Notes: generated by a model from the letters alone, not told the origin. Positions 27,500 through 37,169 are shown, numbered from the stretch's first letter. The stretch is 64,000 bases of DNA from Rikenellaceae bacterium (GCA_015060015.1 SUZG01000010.1:1-64000); one strand, 5' to 3'. Program-made: numbers and translations.

Positions 27500-28219
27500 A
27501 TGAGTCATAACGAATCGCTTCGCGGGATAGACTTCCCCGAAGGATATATAGCCGTCATAGACAAACCTTTGGAGTGGACCTCAACGGATGTGGTGCGTAA
27601 AATAAAATACGCCTTACAGCATAAGTTGGGTTACCGGAAGATAAAGATAGGCCATGCCGGGACGCTGGACCCTCTGGCAACGGGCGTGCTTATAGTCTGC
27701 ATAGGCAAGGCTACGAAGATGGTCAATGCCCTGCAAGCCGAGGAGAAGGAGTATATCGCCGAATTGGAGCTGGGTGCGACAACGCCGAGCTTCGATATGG
27801 AGCATCCTATCGACTGCCGCTACCCCACCGAGCATATCACACGCGAGATGATAGAGCAGGCGATGCAGAGCCTTACTGGCGAACGCCTGCAAGCACCGCC
27901 CATCTACTCGGCAAAGAAGGTGGAGGGTGTGAGAGCATACGAGTTTGCCCGTGCCGGCGAGGAGGTGGAGCTGAAAAAGGCCCTTATCAACATCTACGAG
28001 ATGGAGATTCTGGAGTTGGAGATGCCGCGACTGAAAATCAGAGTACGTTGCAGCAAGGGTACATACATCCGTTCACTGGCACAGGAGATTGGCCAGGCGG
28101 TGAATAGCGGAGCATATCTCACATCGTTAAGACGTACCCGCAGTGGTGGTTTCACAGCCGAAAACAGTTGGAATCTGCAAAATTTTATGGAAAAATTGGC
28201 AGAGTGTGAAACAAAATAG
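27500..28219 (+). CDS. truB: tRNA pseudouridine-55 synthase
   Basis: TruB converts U55 in the T-loop of tRNAs to pseudouridine. The catalytic aspartate lies in GHAGTLDPLATGVLIV (about residues 51-66); the YSAKKVEGVRAYEFAR and KGTYIRSLAQEIG segments are also conserved. 239 residues fits the form without a long C-terminal PUA domain. Starts 11 bases after uppP. Confidence 0.96.
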   Translation: MSHNESLRGIDFPEGYIAVIDKPLEWTSTDVVRKIKYALQHKLGYRKIKIGHAGTLDPLATGVLIVCIGKATKMVNALQAEEKEYIAELELGATTPSFDMEHPIDCRYPTEHITREMIEQAMQSLTGERLQAPPIYSAKKVEGVRAYEFARAGEEVELKKALINIYEMEILELEMPRLKIRVRCSKGTYIRSLAQEIGQAVNSGAYLTSLRRTRSGGFTAENSWNLQNFMEKLAECETK

Positions 28220-28273
28220 CAAATCTATCGTATTTATTATTGATATTTGTGTCTATTACATCAAGATAAAATT

Positions 28274-29323
28274 ATGAAATTATCTCAATACGGATATGAC
28301 TTTTCGGCCGAGATGATGGCCCAGTATCCTATGGATAATCGTGATGAGTCACGATTGATGGTTGTGAATCGCAAGACAGGAGAGATTCAACACCGCATCT
28401 TCAAGGATATCATTGAGTATTTTGACGAGAAAGACCTCTTCTTATTCAACGACACCAAAGTTTTCCCCGCACGCCTCTACGGCAACAAGGAGAAGACAGG
28501 TGCCGAGATTGAGATTTTCCTGCTTCGTGAGTTAAATCGCGAGTTGCGTCTGTGGGACGTGCTGGTGGATCCGGCACGCAAGATTCGTATCGGCAACAAG
28601 CTCTACTTTGGCGAAGACGATATGATGGGTGCCGAGGTTATCGACAACACCACATCGCGTGGCCGCACGCTGCGTTTCCTCTTTGACGGCTCTTACGAGG
28701 AGTTCAAGGAGGCGTTGTATCGTCTGGGCGAGACCCCGCTGCCCCGCTGGGTGAGAGAGAAGGTTGAGCCCGAAGATGCAGAACGCTACCAGACAATATT
28801 CGCTTCGGCAGAGGGTGCTGTGGCGGCTCCAACGGCGGGTATGCACTTCTCGAAGCACCTGCTCAAACGTATGGAAATCAAGGGTATTGATGCCGCATTT
28901 ATAACCTTGCACGCCGGCTTGGGTAACTTCCGCACGGTGGATGTTGAGGACCTCTCGAAACATAAGATGGACTCCGAGCAGTATATCGTGACGGAGAAGG
29001 CTGCCGAGCAGGTAAACAACGCCAAGCGTGAGGGTCATAAGGTTGTGGCTATCGGCACAACCGTTATGCGTACGATAGAGACCGCCGCATCGACCGGTGG
29101 AATGATTAAGGCTTCGGAGGGCTGGACCAACAAGTTCATATTCTGTCCTTACGACTTCTCGGTTGCCGACGCTATGGTATCGAACTTCCACCGCCCCTAC
29201 ACAACACAGCTGATGATGGTAGCGGCCTTTGGCGGTTATGATAATATTATGAACGCCTACAAGGTTGCCAAGGAGGAGGGATATCGCTTTGGCACATACG
29301 GCGATGCGATGCTCATTCTTTAA
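28274..29323 (+). CDS. queA: S-adenosylmethionine:tRNA ribosyltransferase-isomerase
   Basis: QueA makes epoxyqueuosine on tRNA by transferring ribose from SAM to preQ1. I chose the ATG of [19 protein letters not shown] (349 residues), the family start. Diagnostic: [24 protein letters not shown]-type (GETPLPRWV), APTAGMHFS and the C-terminal [14 protein letters not shown]. It follows truB by 54 bases, so two tRNA-modification genes are adjacent. Confidence 0.96.
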   Translation: MKLSQYGYDFSAEMMAQYPMDNRDESRLMVVNRKTGEIQHRIFKDIIEYFDEKDLFLFNDTKVFPARLYGNKEKTGAEIEIFLLRELNRELRLWDVLVDPARKIRIGNKLYFGEDDMMGAEVIDNTTSRGRTLRFLFDGSYEEFKEALYRLGETPLPRWVREKVEPEDAERYQTIFASAEGAVAAPTAGMHFSKHLLKRMEIKGIDAAFITLHAGLGNFRTVDVEDLSKHKMDSEQYIVTEKAAEQVNNAKREGHKVVAIGTTVMRTIETAASTGGMIKASEGWTNKFIFCPYDFSVADAMVSNFHRPYTTQLMMVAAFGGYDNIMNAYKVAKEEGYRFGTYGDAMLIL

Positions 29324-29379
29324 TGAGTTCGCAACTCACTTTACTGAATTGACAGCATCAATTCTTTAAGAAATTTTCG

Positions 29380-29387
29380 TATATTTG
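29380..29387 (+). promoter_or_regulatory. promoter core for glycogen-synthase-like/DUF4270 pair
   Basis: TATATTTG, fitting TAnnTTTG, 23 bases before the ATG of the glycogen-synthase-like gene and after the queA stop. No matching -33 box. Confidence 0.6.
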
Positions 29388-29410
29388 CACATTGTAAAAC
29401 CCAAATACAA

Positions 29411-30217
29411 ATGGCTTCAAGCAAGATACTATACGTTTGTCAGGAGATTATGCCTTATCTGCCGGAGAATGAGCTCTCTACACTCTGCCGTCAGCTGTCG
29501 CAGGCTATGCATGAGAGAGGCAACGAGATTCGTACATTTATGCCCCGCTACGGCTGCATAAATGAACGCCGTAATCAACTGCACGAGGTACAACGCCTGT
29601 CGGGAATAAACCTCATCATTAACGACAACGACCACCAGCTGATAATCAAGGTTGCATCTATACCTTCGGCTCGTATTCAGATATACTTCATCGACAACGA
29701 TGATTACTTCTCTCGCAAGGCTGTGCTTACAGACGAGAATGGCGAAGAGTTTGCCGACAATGACGAGAGAGCAATATTCTTTGCACGAGGCGTGTTGGAG
29801 ACAGTACGCAAGCTCGGCTGGGCACCTATGGTGGTACACTGTATGGGCTGGATGTCGGCCGTTACACCTATCTACCTGAAGAAGGTTTTTGCCGATGACC
29901 CCATCTTCCGTGATGTGAAGGTTGTGGTGTCGTTGTGCAACGACCGCTTTGAGAAGGTGTTGAGCAGCGATTTCGCTGAAAAAATCGCCAACGAGGGTGT
30001 TGTCGATGAAAATTTGGATAGATTATCTACTCCATCATACGAAAACCTTTATCGTTTCGTTATAGATTATGCCGATGGCATTACCGTTGCCTCGGCTGAT
30101 GCCGACAAGGAGTTGGTAGAGTATGCTCGCCAGAGTGGCAAGCCTATGCTCGAATACCAGAATCCCGAGGAGGCGGAGTTTTTCGATAATTACAAACGCT
30201 TTTATGAAGAGTTATAA
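29411..30217 (+). CDS. N-terminal-only glycogen synthase homologue
   Basis: The 268-residue protein matches just the first (GT5) Rossmann domain of glycogen/starch synthase: KILYVCQEIMPYLPENELSTLCRQL, then GNEIRTFMPRYG and the VVHCMGWMSA segment. The usual KTGGLADV glucan-synthase motif for ADP-glucose is replaced by YLPENELSTLC, and the second GT-B domain is missing, so it is probably not a working synthase. Such short homologues paired with a DUF4270 gene occur in Bacteroidales; the role is unknown. The end overlaps the next gene by 14 bases. Confidence 0.85.
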   Translation: MASSKILYVCQEIMPYLPENELSTLCRQLSQAMHERGNEIRTFMPRYGCINERRNQLHEVQRLSGINLIINDNDHQLIIKVASIPSARIQIYFIDNDDYFSRKAVLTDENGEEFADNDERAIFFARGVLETVRKLGWAPMVVHCMGWMSAVTPIYLKKVFADDPIFRDVKVVVSLCNDRFEKVLSSDFAEKIANEGVVDENLDRLSTPSYENLYRFVIDYADGITVASADADKELVEYARQSGKPMLEYQNPEEAEFFDNYKRFYEEL

Positions 30218-31820
30218 GAAATTTCAACGTCTGCTCACTTCGGTTGTTGTTGCAACAATAGCCTTCTGGGCAACGCTTACAGGTTGTACTACGACAGCCG
30301 ATTATACACTCGGAGAGGAGTTTGCTCCGGGACATCAGCAATTGGAGATGCGTTATCGCCTGTATAAGGGCGGTATGCTCCAGGAGACGGGTGCGGAGGA
30401 TACTCCCTGCAAAGTTTTTGAGACACGTCTGTATCGTACCGACTCGGTGTCGGGCGGCTCGCTGTCAAACCTCTATCTCGGTTTGCAGAACCACAACCGC
30501 TATGGTACGCGTAAGATGGGCTTTGCGAGTCAATATCTCTTTATGACGGGCGTGGATGACTCTATGGGCTTCGGCTATCGACCCGTATATGACTCTATGA
30601 TGTTCCTCTTCAAGGTCGATACCTTCGCCGGCGACACAACAAAGCCTATCAAGTACAACGTATATGCACTTACGGCGGACCTTGTGAATGAGCAGTCGGA
30701 GGACTCTGTATTCATCGTCACCTATGACCCTCGCACAGAGGGACATCTGGCTCCCGATGCACAGCCTATCTATACGTTTGAGTATCCCAACCCCGCAAAG
30801 GGTATATATACCACATCTACGATGTTGCGTATGCAGGAGACTCCCCACACCAGAGAGTTCCTGAAGAAGTTGCTCTGTCTGGAGCTGGACGAAAACGGTC
30901 TTGCCAACAGCAATACCGAGTTCTACCAGACCGACTCGGCCTTTGTGCATAACTTCCCCGGTCTCTTCATCGAGCCTGCCGAGAGTATGCCCGACGGCGA
31001 GGGCTCGGCATTCTCGTTTGAGCCTGCATCAACAGGTATAGGATTCTATGGTCGTATGCGTAACCCCGGAGCCGATACAGAGTTGATGTCCGATTCATTG
31101 CAGATGAACTACTACTTCCACGATGACAAGGCCACAGGTTATGGTAATGTGAGAGCACAGCGAGTAACTCTCGACTACGGAGCTTCGGACTTTGCCTCTA
31201 CACCTATGTACGAGACCGAGCAGAATCGTCCCGAGGTGGAGATTGGATATGTGGATGGTTGTGGCGGTATGATTTCCGAGCTGACCTTCACCAAAGAGTT
31301 CCTCTATTCACTCTACGACCTTGTGAAGAATAATGAGGGTGAGGTCACTCACGAGTCAGCGGCCCTGAATCAGGCAGCACTCCGCATCTACATCGAGGAG
31401 GCCGAGTATGATTACACACTACTCAACCCAATCACCTGGGCCGAAAAACTCAACCACTCGATGTCGCGTTTGGGTCTTTATCTCAACTACAAGACATTGA
31501 CTCCTATCCCCGATTATATATACGGCGTGGAGTCAAGTGGTGGCTCATTGGCATACAATGGTTATGTAAATCGCAGTTTGGCCTGCTACGAGATGAATAT
31601 CACCTCGTATCTGCAACAGATTATAAACAACATTATCGAGATGGCTCCCGCAAGCAGCGAGGAGATTGACTTCGAGGAGATGAACATTCCGCCCCGATTC
31701 TTCGTTGGTCCGGCGATGGGCTCAATCTTCACCTTCAACCGTTCGGCTATACAAGGTGCCGACAAGGAGTTAAATCCGGCAGCCATCGAGCTGGAACTTG
31801 TTTATACACTGGTCAAATAG
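30204..31820 (+). CDS. DUF4270 surface lipoprotein
   Basis: Predicted lipoprotein: MKSYKKFQRLLTSVVVATIAF... leads to a lipobox ending LTGC (cysteine at about residue 26). I chose the ATG at 30204, which gives a proper signal peptide and a 14-base overlap with the previous gene; an earlier in-frame ATG would add a non-signal stretch. The body (DTFAGDTTKPIKYNVYAL, FPGLFIEPAE) follows the DUF4270 pattern of phylum-specific beta-rich proteins of unknown role. 538 residues. Confidence 0.85.
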   Translation: MKSYKKFQRLLTSVVVATIAFWATLTGCTTTADYTLGEEFAPGHQQLEMRYRLYKGGMLQETGAEDTPCKVFETRLYRTDSVSGGSLSNLYLGLQNHNRYGTRKMGFASQYLFMTGVDDSMGFGYRPVYDSMMFLFKVDTFAGDTTKPIKYNVYALTADLVNEQSEDSVFIVTYDPRTEGHLAPDAQPIYTFEYPNPAKGIYTTSTMLRMQETPHTREFLKKLLCLELDENGLANSNTEFYQTDSAFVHNFPGLFIEPAESMPDGEGSAFSFEPASTGIGFYGRMRNPGADTELMSDSLQMNYYFHDDKATGYGNVRAQRVTLDYGASDFASTPMYETEQNRPEVEIGYVDGCGGMISELTFTKEFLYSLYDLVKNNEGEVTHESAALNQAALRIYIEEAEYDYTLLNPITWAEKLNHSMSRLGLYLNYKTLTPIPDYIYGVESSGGSLAYNGYVNRSLACYEMNITSYLQQIINNIIEMAPASSEEIDFEEMNIPPRFFVGPAMGSIFTFNRSAIQGADKELNPAAIELELVYTLVK

Positions 31821-31842
31821 AGTAATGAAATATACCTTGGCA

Positions 31843-31870
31843 AACCTAAGTGATGGCGACTTAGGTTTTG
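31843..31870 (+). terminator. weak hairpin before topA
   Basis: AACCTAAG and CTTAGGTT form an 8-bp stem (9-base loop) followed by a short TTG stretch. Could act as a weak terminator for the DUF4270 gene; there are too few T for certainty. Confidence 0.45.
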
Positions 31871-31895
31871 TCGTATTAAGCGTAAAGAGTAAGAA

Positions 31896-34202
31896 ATGCA
31901 AGAAAATTTAGTTATTGTAGAGTCTCCCGCCAAAGCCAAGACCATTGAAAAGTTCTTGGGTAAGGAGTATATAGTAAAATCGAGTTTCGGACATATCCGC
32001 GACTTGTCAAAGCGAGGACTCGGCATCAGTATCGATAATGGTTTTACTCCCAACTATGAGGTTCTGGACAAGCAACGCAGAGTTGTGGATGAGCTCTCAA
32101 AGCTCTCAAAGCAGGTAAAGACCGTATGGCTCGCATCCGATGAGGACCGCGAGGGAGAGGCTATTGCCTGGCACCTGGCAGAGGTATTGTCGCTGCCGGT
32201 GGATAAGACCAAGCGTATCGTATTTCACGAGATTACAAAGTCGGCAATCCTCAATGCGATAGAGAAGCCTCGCACGATAGATATGAATCTGGTAAATGCC
32301 CAGCAGGCACGTCGTGTGCTGGACCGTATCGTAGGTTTTGAGCTTTCGCCCGTACTATGGAAGAAAGTACGCCCCGCCCTCTCGGCAGGACGCGTGCAGA
32401 GTGTTGCCGTGCGTCTTATTGTAGAACGCGAGAGAGAGATTATAGGATTTAACTCCACTCCATATTTCCGTGTTGTGGCACACTTCTACCCCGAGGGCGA
32501 CGAGAACAAGACTCTCTTTAAGGCGGAGCTGCAACACCGCTTTGAGACCAAGGAGCAGGCTACCGAGTTCCTCAACAGCTGCAAGGGTGCATCGTTCACC
32601 GTTGTCAAGTCCGAGGAGAAGCCCGTGAAGCGTTATCCCGCAGCACCCTTTACGACCTCAACACTCCAGCAGGAGGCAAGCCGTAAGTTGGGAATGTCGG
32701 TATCACAGACTATGTCGGTGGCACAGCACCTCTACGAGCAGGGTCTTATTACATATATGCGTACCGACTCGGTAAACCTCTCGGCACAGGCCATTGCTCA
32801 ATGCAAGAGTGAGATTACCCGCCTCTTTGGCGACAAATATTCATCAGCACACAACTACAAGACCAAGACCAAGGGAGCACAGGAGGCTCACGAGGCTATC
32901 CGTCCGTCGTATATCGACCGCACGGAGATTGAGGGCTCGGCCGTAGAGAAGCGTCTGTATGAGCTTATCTGGAAACGCACCGTAGCATCACAGATGGTTG
33001 CTGCCGATCTGGACCGCACCACTATCGTTATCGATATGGACGGCACGAAGTGGGAGTTTGTAACCACTGGTGAGGTTGTTCGCTTTGATGGTTTCCTGCG
33101 TCTTTATTCGGAATCTACCGACGAAGAGCCCACATCGGAGGGCAGCGAAGGTATATTGCCGAAGATGGCCGTTGGCGAGAAGGTTATCTCAACACAGATT
33201 GTCGCTACGGAGAAGTTCACGCAGCCACCTGCACGCTACAACGAGGCATCGCTGGTAAAGCGTCTGGAGGAGCTGGGTATCGGTCGTCCTTCGACCTATG
33301 CACCCACTATCACGACGATTATCAATCGCGGCTATGTGGTAAAGCAGAACAAGGAGGCACAGAAACGCAACTACACGACACTTACCCTCTCGGCATCGGG
33401 TAAGATTTCGGAGAAACACCCTTCGGAGAGCTATGGCAAGGAGAAGAATCGCCTGGCCCCGACCGATATAGGAATGGTTGTCAATGACTATTTGGAGTCG
33501 CAGTTCGAGCAGATTATGGACTACAACTTCACGGCAAATGTCGAGAAGGAGTTTGACCGCATCGCCGAGGGCGACATCACCTGGAACGAGATGATTTCAC
33601 GCTTCTATCAGCCCTTCCACAACCTTGTGGACAAGGCTATTGAGACGCAAACCGACAAGAATAATCAGGTGCGTGTGCTTGGCGTGGACCCCGCAACAGG
33701 ACACGAGGTCAAGGCCCGCATAGGTCGCTATGGCCCTATGGTGGAGATTGAGGGCGGCGAGGGCGAGAAGGGTCGCTTTGCGTCGTTGAAGAAGGGTCAG
33801 CTCATTGAGTCTATCACTTTGGAGGAGGCTTTGGAGTTGTTTGCTCTGCCTCGCAACCTCGGCATATATGAGGGCGAAGAGGTATGGGTAGGACTTGGCA
33901 AGTATGGTGCTTATGTCCGCTACGGAAAGTCGTTTGCTTCGCTGCAAAAGAGTGATGACCCCTACACCATCACATACGAGAGAGCCGTAGAGCTTATCGT
34001 TCAATCGAAGGCATCGACAGCTGCTGCCGCAGAGCCGTTGAAGCGTTTCGAGGAGGATGCCGATATGTGCATCAAGAGTGGCCGCTATGGTGCTTACATC
34101 GCCTACAAGGGTAAGAACTACCGCATCACAGGCAATCGCAAGGCAGAGAACCTCACATACGAGGATTGCGTGAAGATTGTCAATTCATCGAAGAAGAAGT
34201 AA
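31896..34202 (+). CDS. topA: DNA topoisomerase I
   Basis: Type IA topoisomerase that relaxes negative supercoils. Toprim domain at about 3-120 with ESPAKAKTIEKF and ASDEDREGEAIAWH; catalytic tyrosine in GLITYMRTDSVNL (about residue 291). The C-terminus has no zinc-ribbon cysteines; instead it has three Gly-Arg/Lys-Tyr-Gly repeats (IGRYGPMVEI, LGKYGAYVRY, SGRYGAYIAY), a C-terminal type seen in this phylum. 768 residues. Stands alone between the DUF4270 gene and a peptidase. Confidence 0.96.
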   Translation: MQENLVIVESPAKAKTIEKFLGKEYIVKSSFGHIRDLSKRGLGISIDNGFTPNYEVLDKQRRVVDELSKLSKQVKTVWLASDEDREGEAIAWHLAEVLSLPVDKTKRIVFHEITKSAILNAIEKPRTIDMNLVNAQQARRVLDRIVGFELSPVLWKKVRPALSAGRVQSVAVRLIVEREREIIGFNSTPYFRVVAHFYPEGDENKTLFKAELQHRFETKEQATEFLNSCKGASFTVVKSEEKPVKRYPAAPFTTSTLQQEASRKLGMSVSQTMSVAQHLYEQGLITYMRTDSVNLSAQAIAQCKSEITRLFGDKYSSAHNYKTKTKGAQEAHEAIRPSYIDRTEIEGSAVEKRLYELIWKRTVASQMVAADLDRTTIVIDMDGTKWEFVTTGEVVRFDGFLRLYSESTDEEPTSEGSEGILPKMAVGEKVISTQIVATEKFTQPPARYNEASLVKRLEELGIGRPSTYAPTITTIINRGYVVKQNKEAQKRNYTTLTLSASGKISEKHPSESYGKEKNRLAPTDIGMVVNDYLESQFEQIMDYNFTANVEKEFDRIAEGDITWNEMISRFYQPFHNLVDKAIETQTDKNNQVRVLGVDPATGHEVKARIGRYGPMVEIEGGEGEKGRFASLKKGQLIESITLEEALELFALPRNLGIYEGEEVWVGLGKYGAYVRYGKSFASLQKSDDPYTITYERAVELIVQSKASTAAAAEPLKRFEEDADMCIKSGRYGAYIAYKGKNYRITGNRKAENLTYEDCVKIVNSSKKK

Positions 34203-34240
34203 GAGAAAAACTTAAACAATAAACCCAAAACGAAAAAACT

Positions 34241-35425
34241 ATGAAACGATTTGCACTTTTGACCGTAGCCATCCTGGGCCTGGCTCTCTCGGCCGCAGCA
34301 CAGGAGGAGAAGGGTTACAAATTTACCGACAACAACGAGGTAAAGACCGTACCTATCACCAATCAGTTCCGCAGTGGTACCTGCTGGTGCTACTCTACCC
34401 TCTCATTCATCGAGGAGGAGATTATGCGTGCCGGTGGCGAGCAGATGACCCTCTCGCAGATGTGGGTTGTACGCCACGCCTACTTTGAGAAGGCTATCAA
34501 GTATGTTCGCCTGCACGGACATCTGAACTTTGCCGTAGGTGGAGCTGCTCACGACGTAACAGAGATGATTGCCAAGTATGGTATCGTTCCACGCGAGGTA
34601 TATACAGGTCAGAACTATGGCACAGAGCTGCCCGAGTTCGGCGAGATTGACGCCGTATTGAAAGGCTATATGGATGCTGTGTTGAAGAATAAGAACGGCA
34701 AGCTCACAACAGCCTGGATAAATGGTCTGAACGGTATTCTTGACGCATATTTCGGTGTTCGTCCCGAGAAGTTCGAGTACAATGGCAAGGAGTACACTCC
34801 CCAGACATTTGCAGAGTCTTTGCCCGTTAAGATGAGTGACTACATCGAGATTTCATCTTATACACACCACCCATTCTACTCTACTTTCGTGTTGGAGGTT
34901 CCCGACAACTGGATGTGGGGCGAGATGTATAACCTTCCTATGGAGGAGATGATGCAGGTGCTGGACGCCGCTTTGGCAGCAGGTCATCCCGTTGCATGGG
35001 GTGCTGACGTCAGCGAGAAGGGCTTCCGTGGCAATATGGGCATAGGTATCATTCCCGAGGATACAGAGAAGATTATGATTGGCTCTGACGCCGAGAAGTG
35101 GGGCAAGCTCTCTGACCGAGAGAAGGAGGCAAAGATTTACAGCCTGGAGGAGCCCGTAGCCGAGAAGACCATCACACAGGAGATGCGTCAGGAGGCTTAC
35201 GACAACTACCAGACAACCGACGACCACGGTATGGTTATCGTAGGTACTGCCACCGCACAGAATGGTGCGAAGTTCTACCGCATTCAGAACTCTTGGGGTG
35301 AGAGTGGTCCTTACAAGGGCTTCTACTACTTCTCTCGTCCTTTCGTGGAGTACAAGACTATGGACTTTATGGTTAATAAGAATGTTGTTCCAAAGGAGAT
35401 TTTGAAGAAGCTCGGTTTGAAATAA
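34241..35425 (+). CDS. C1B-family cysteine peptidase (bleomycin hydrolase/PepC-like), secreted
   Basis: Papain-like aminopeptidase. The N-terminus has a signal peptide (MKRFALLTVAILGLALSAAAQ), so it acts in the periplasm or outside, unlike the cytoplasmic PepC of lactic bacteria. Catalytic cysteine at residue 48 in QFRSGTCWCYS, histidine in DDHGMVIVG (about 329) and asparagine in RIQNSWGE (about 352). 394 residues; the C-terminal tail is a few residues past the core. Monocistronic with a strong terminator behind it. Confidence 0.93.
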   Translation: MKRFALLTVAILGLALSAAAQEEKGYKFTDNNEVKTVPITNQFRSGTCWCYSTLSFIEEEIMRAGGEQMTLSQMWVVRHAYFEKAIKYVRLHGHLNFAVGGAAHDVTEMIAKYGIVPREVYTGQNYGTELPEFGEIDAVLKGYMDAVLKNKNGKLTTAWINGLNGILDAYFGVRPEKFEYNGKEYTPQTFAESLPVKMSDYIEISSYTHHPFYSTFVLEVPDNWMWGEMYNLPMEEMMQVLDAALAAGHPVAWGADVSEKGFRGNMGIGIIPEDTEKIMIGSDAEKWGKLSDREKEAKIYSLEEPVAEKTITQEMRQEAYDNYQTTDDHGMVIVGTATAQNGAKFYRIQNSWGESGPYKGFYYFSRPFVEYKTMDFMVNKNVVPKEILKKLGLK

Positions 35426-35443
35426 TATTCGTCATACAGAAGC

Positions 35444-35479
35444 GAAAACGCCTGCCCTCAAAAAGGAGCAGGCGTTTTC
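35444..35479. terminator. bidirectional terminator after the peptidase gene
   Basis: GAAAACGCCTGC and GCAGGCGTTTTC form a 12-bp stem with a 12-base loop. A-run and T-run flank it, so it can end the peptidase transcript (plus) and the convergent acidic-protein transcript (minus). Confidence 0.88.
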
Positions 35480-35529
35480 TTCTAAATACTAAAAGGAGTT
35501 ATGAAAAACACATCTAATCACAAATCACG

Positions 35530-35769
35530 CTACCACAGGTTGTCGCTGTCGTCATCGTCGTAGTCCGAGAAGTCATCGCTATCGTCATCGTACGAGAAAC
35601 CATCGCTGGCATCATCACACGAGAAGTCGTCACAAAAATCATCCTCGTCACTATCCTCATAATCGTAGTCGGAGAATGAATTATCATATCCGCTATGGCT
35701 CTCTTTTTTGGAGTCACCACTCAACTTATCAACTAACCACGCTGCCACCAGCCAATCCCAAAGAGACAT
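35530..35769 (-). CDS. small acidic Asp/Ser-rich protein
   Basis: A 79-residue protein of unknown function. The first 16 residues (MSLWDWLVAAWLVDKL) are hydrophobic/amphipathic; the rest is low-complexity Asp, Ser, Tyr, Phe with repeated DD pairs and the sequence runs DDFSCDDASD, SDDFSDYDDDD. I chose ATG 35769 because the next in-frame ATG upstream (35796) lies inside the promoter core. No family recognised; a Ca-binding, membrane-associated or phase-separating role are all open. That it is a real gene rests on its promoter, its start and its sharp Asp bias. Confidence 0.55.
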   Translation of the reverse strand: MSLWDWLVAAWLVDKLSGDSKKESHSGYDNSFSDYDYEDSDEDDFCDDFSCDDASDGFSYDDDSDDFSDYDDDDSDNLW

Positions 35770-35793
35770 AATTCCGATTTTTTGTTTGCACTG

Positions 35794-35801
35794 CAAAGGT
35801 A
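35794..35801 (-). promoter_or_regulatory. promoter core for the acidic protein
   Basis: TACCTTTG on the minus strand (TAnnTTTG), about 25 bases before the chosen ATG. Confidence 0.55.
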
Positions 35802-35859
35802 AGCCGCCCTTGTGACAACTCTTGACACAAAATAAGGGAAAGATAAAATTTGGGGAATA

Positions 35860-35890
35860 TTTGTTTATTTGGAGTTTATTTAATAACTTG
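35860..35890 (+). promoter_or_regulatory. candidate promoter of the two-repeat lipoprotein
   Basis: TTTG at 35860-35863, 20 bases, then TAACTTGC at 35884, an imperfect -7 box. About 32 bases before the ATG. Tentative. Confidence 0.35.
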
Positions 35891-35922
35891 CATCAAGAAT
35901 TAACAACCGAACTATTAGTGCA

Positions 35923-37089
35923 ATGAAAAAACTCTTTTTGGCAATGTTTGCCGTAATAGCCATTACGGCGTGCGAAAGTACCCCTACACACACAGACGAC
36001 TACGAAGACATCTCCGGATACGGTCTCGACTTCGATAACAAAGGCTATTGTTTCAGCCGAAAATATAAAGGACTGACAAAAGCGGAGTTTTCAGAACAAG
36101 TCTGTGGCTACGGATGGGAGGAGCTTTCTTCGAATATTATTTTGGAAAATGGGGCTGTATCCGATCGAAGTTATTACACTTATGGAGGAGTAATTGGAGC
36201 AAAGCCGATACATTTCTACTTCAACGAAGAGGGTGTTCTGAAATTATTTCGGGAAGAGTATTGTCTAAATGTAACAGCCCCAAGAAATTTGGGGTATGAA
36301 CGTGATTATACCTACAAAGACAACTGCCTGTATATTGCAAATACGGGCTACAGAATTTTACAGGTAACAGAGCATCATATGGTAACGCTTGTAACACAGT
36401 ATGAACCGTGGAGTGAGCACCCTGGTATCTTCACAATCAATATATATCAACGAATGAGCCCCGAAGAGCTCACCGAGTTTCAAGAGTCCTATATCTATGA
36501 TCCGTCAAAAGATGAGGCAACTACAAAATACCAATTCTCGTTCGACTCGGAAGGTGTATGTTATAGTCAGAACTATAACGATATCGACGAGGAGGCGTTT
36601 GCTTCGGATATAAAGAGATATGTTTGGCAATGTATAGATTTACACAGAATTTTGGACAATGGCAATGTAGCATACGATAACTACTGGGAAGAAGATTATC
36701 CCTGTATTGACCTCTATTCCTATTACCTTCTTATTGAAGAAAAGACAATTACACAGTATATCGGTGCATCGAACTATCCCCAACCACATCAATATGGATA
36801 TATTAAAAACAACTACTTTTTTGAGAACTCAGCCCTACTATTTAACGAGGATGCTGTTGTAATGGATCTGATAGATGGATGCCTTTATGACAATCCGTCC
36901 ATTACCAAACCTAATCAAATGTGGAGAATACTTGAAGTGAATGACAATAAGATGATGTGTATAGAGTATATGGGCGAATATGGAAATCCGAGGAAGAAAA
37001 TTTATGGTTTTGCAACATATATTCGTGTCGGCGAGAAGTTACCTTGGACTGTTTTAGATAAATATACTACCGATTATACACAGCTGTAA
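35923..37089 (+). CDS. lipoprotein with two internal repeats, function unknown
   Basis: Signal MKKLFLAMFAVIAITAC with lipobox cysteine at residue 17. The mature part (388 residues in all) has two related halves, about 36-177 and 206-368: each begins with a D-aromatic-D pattern (LDFDNKGYCFSRKY versus FSFDSEGVCYSQNY), then a DLxxxILxNG-like segment (NIILENGAV, HRILDNGNV), then a YRILQV/WRILEV strand. No family recognised. The gene is visibly more AT-rich than its neighbours, so recent acquisition is possible. It has its own terminator. Confidence 0.75.
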   Translation: MKKLFLAMFAVIAITACESTPTHTDDYEDISGYGLDFDNKGYCFSRKYKGLTKAEFSEQVCGYGWEELSSNIILENGAVSDRSYYTYGGVIGAKPIHFYFNEEGVLKLFREEYCLNVTAPRNLGYERDYTYKDNCLYIANTGYRILQVTEHHMVTLVTQYEPWSEHPGIFTINIYQRMSPEELTEFQESYIYDPSKDEATTKYQFSFDSEGVCYSQNYNDIDEEAFASDIKRYVWQCIDLHRILDNGNVAYDNYWEEDYPCIDLYSYYLLIEEKTITQYIGASNYPQPHQYGYIKNNYFFENSALLFNEDAVVMDLIDGCLYDNPSITKPNQMWRILEVNDNKMMCIEYMGEYGNPRKKIYGFATYIRVGEKLPWTVLDKYTTDYTQL

Positions 37090-37102
37090 TGGCTTCAAAA
37101 AG

Positions 37103-37134
37103 AAAAAACTCCGGCCCGAAGGTCGGAGTTTTTT
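37103..37134. terminator. bidirectional terminator after the two-repeat lipoprotein
   Basis: AAAAAACTCCG and CGGAGTTTTTT flank a short GC loop, 14 bases past the lipoprotein stop and before the convergent YitT gene end. A-run and T-run on the two sides. Confidence 0.88.
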
Positions 37135-37169
37135 CTATATGTGGCAAACGACTTACCGTACCCGCTGCA

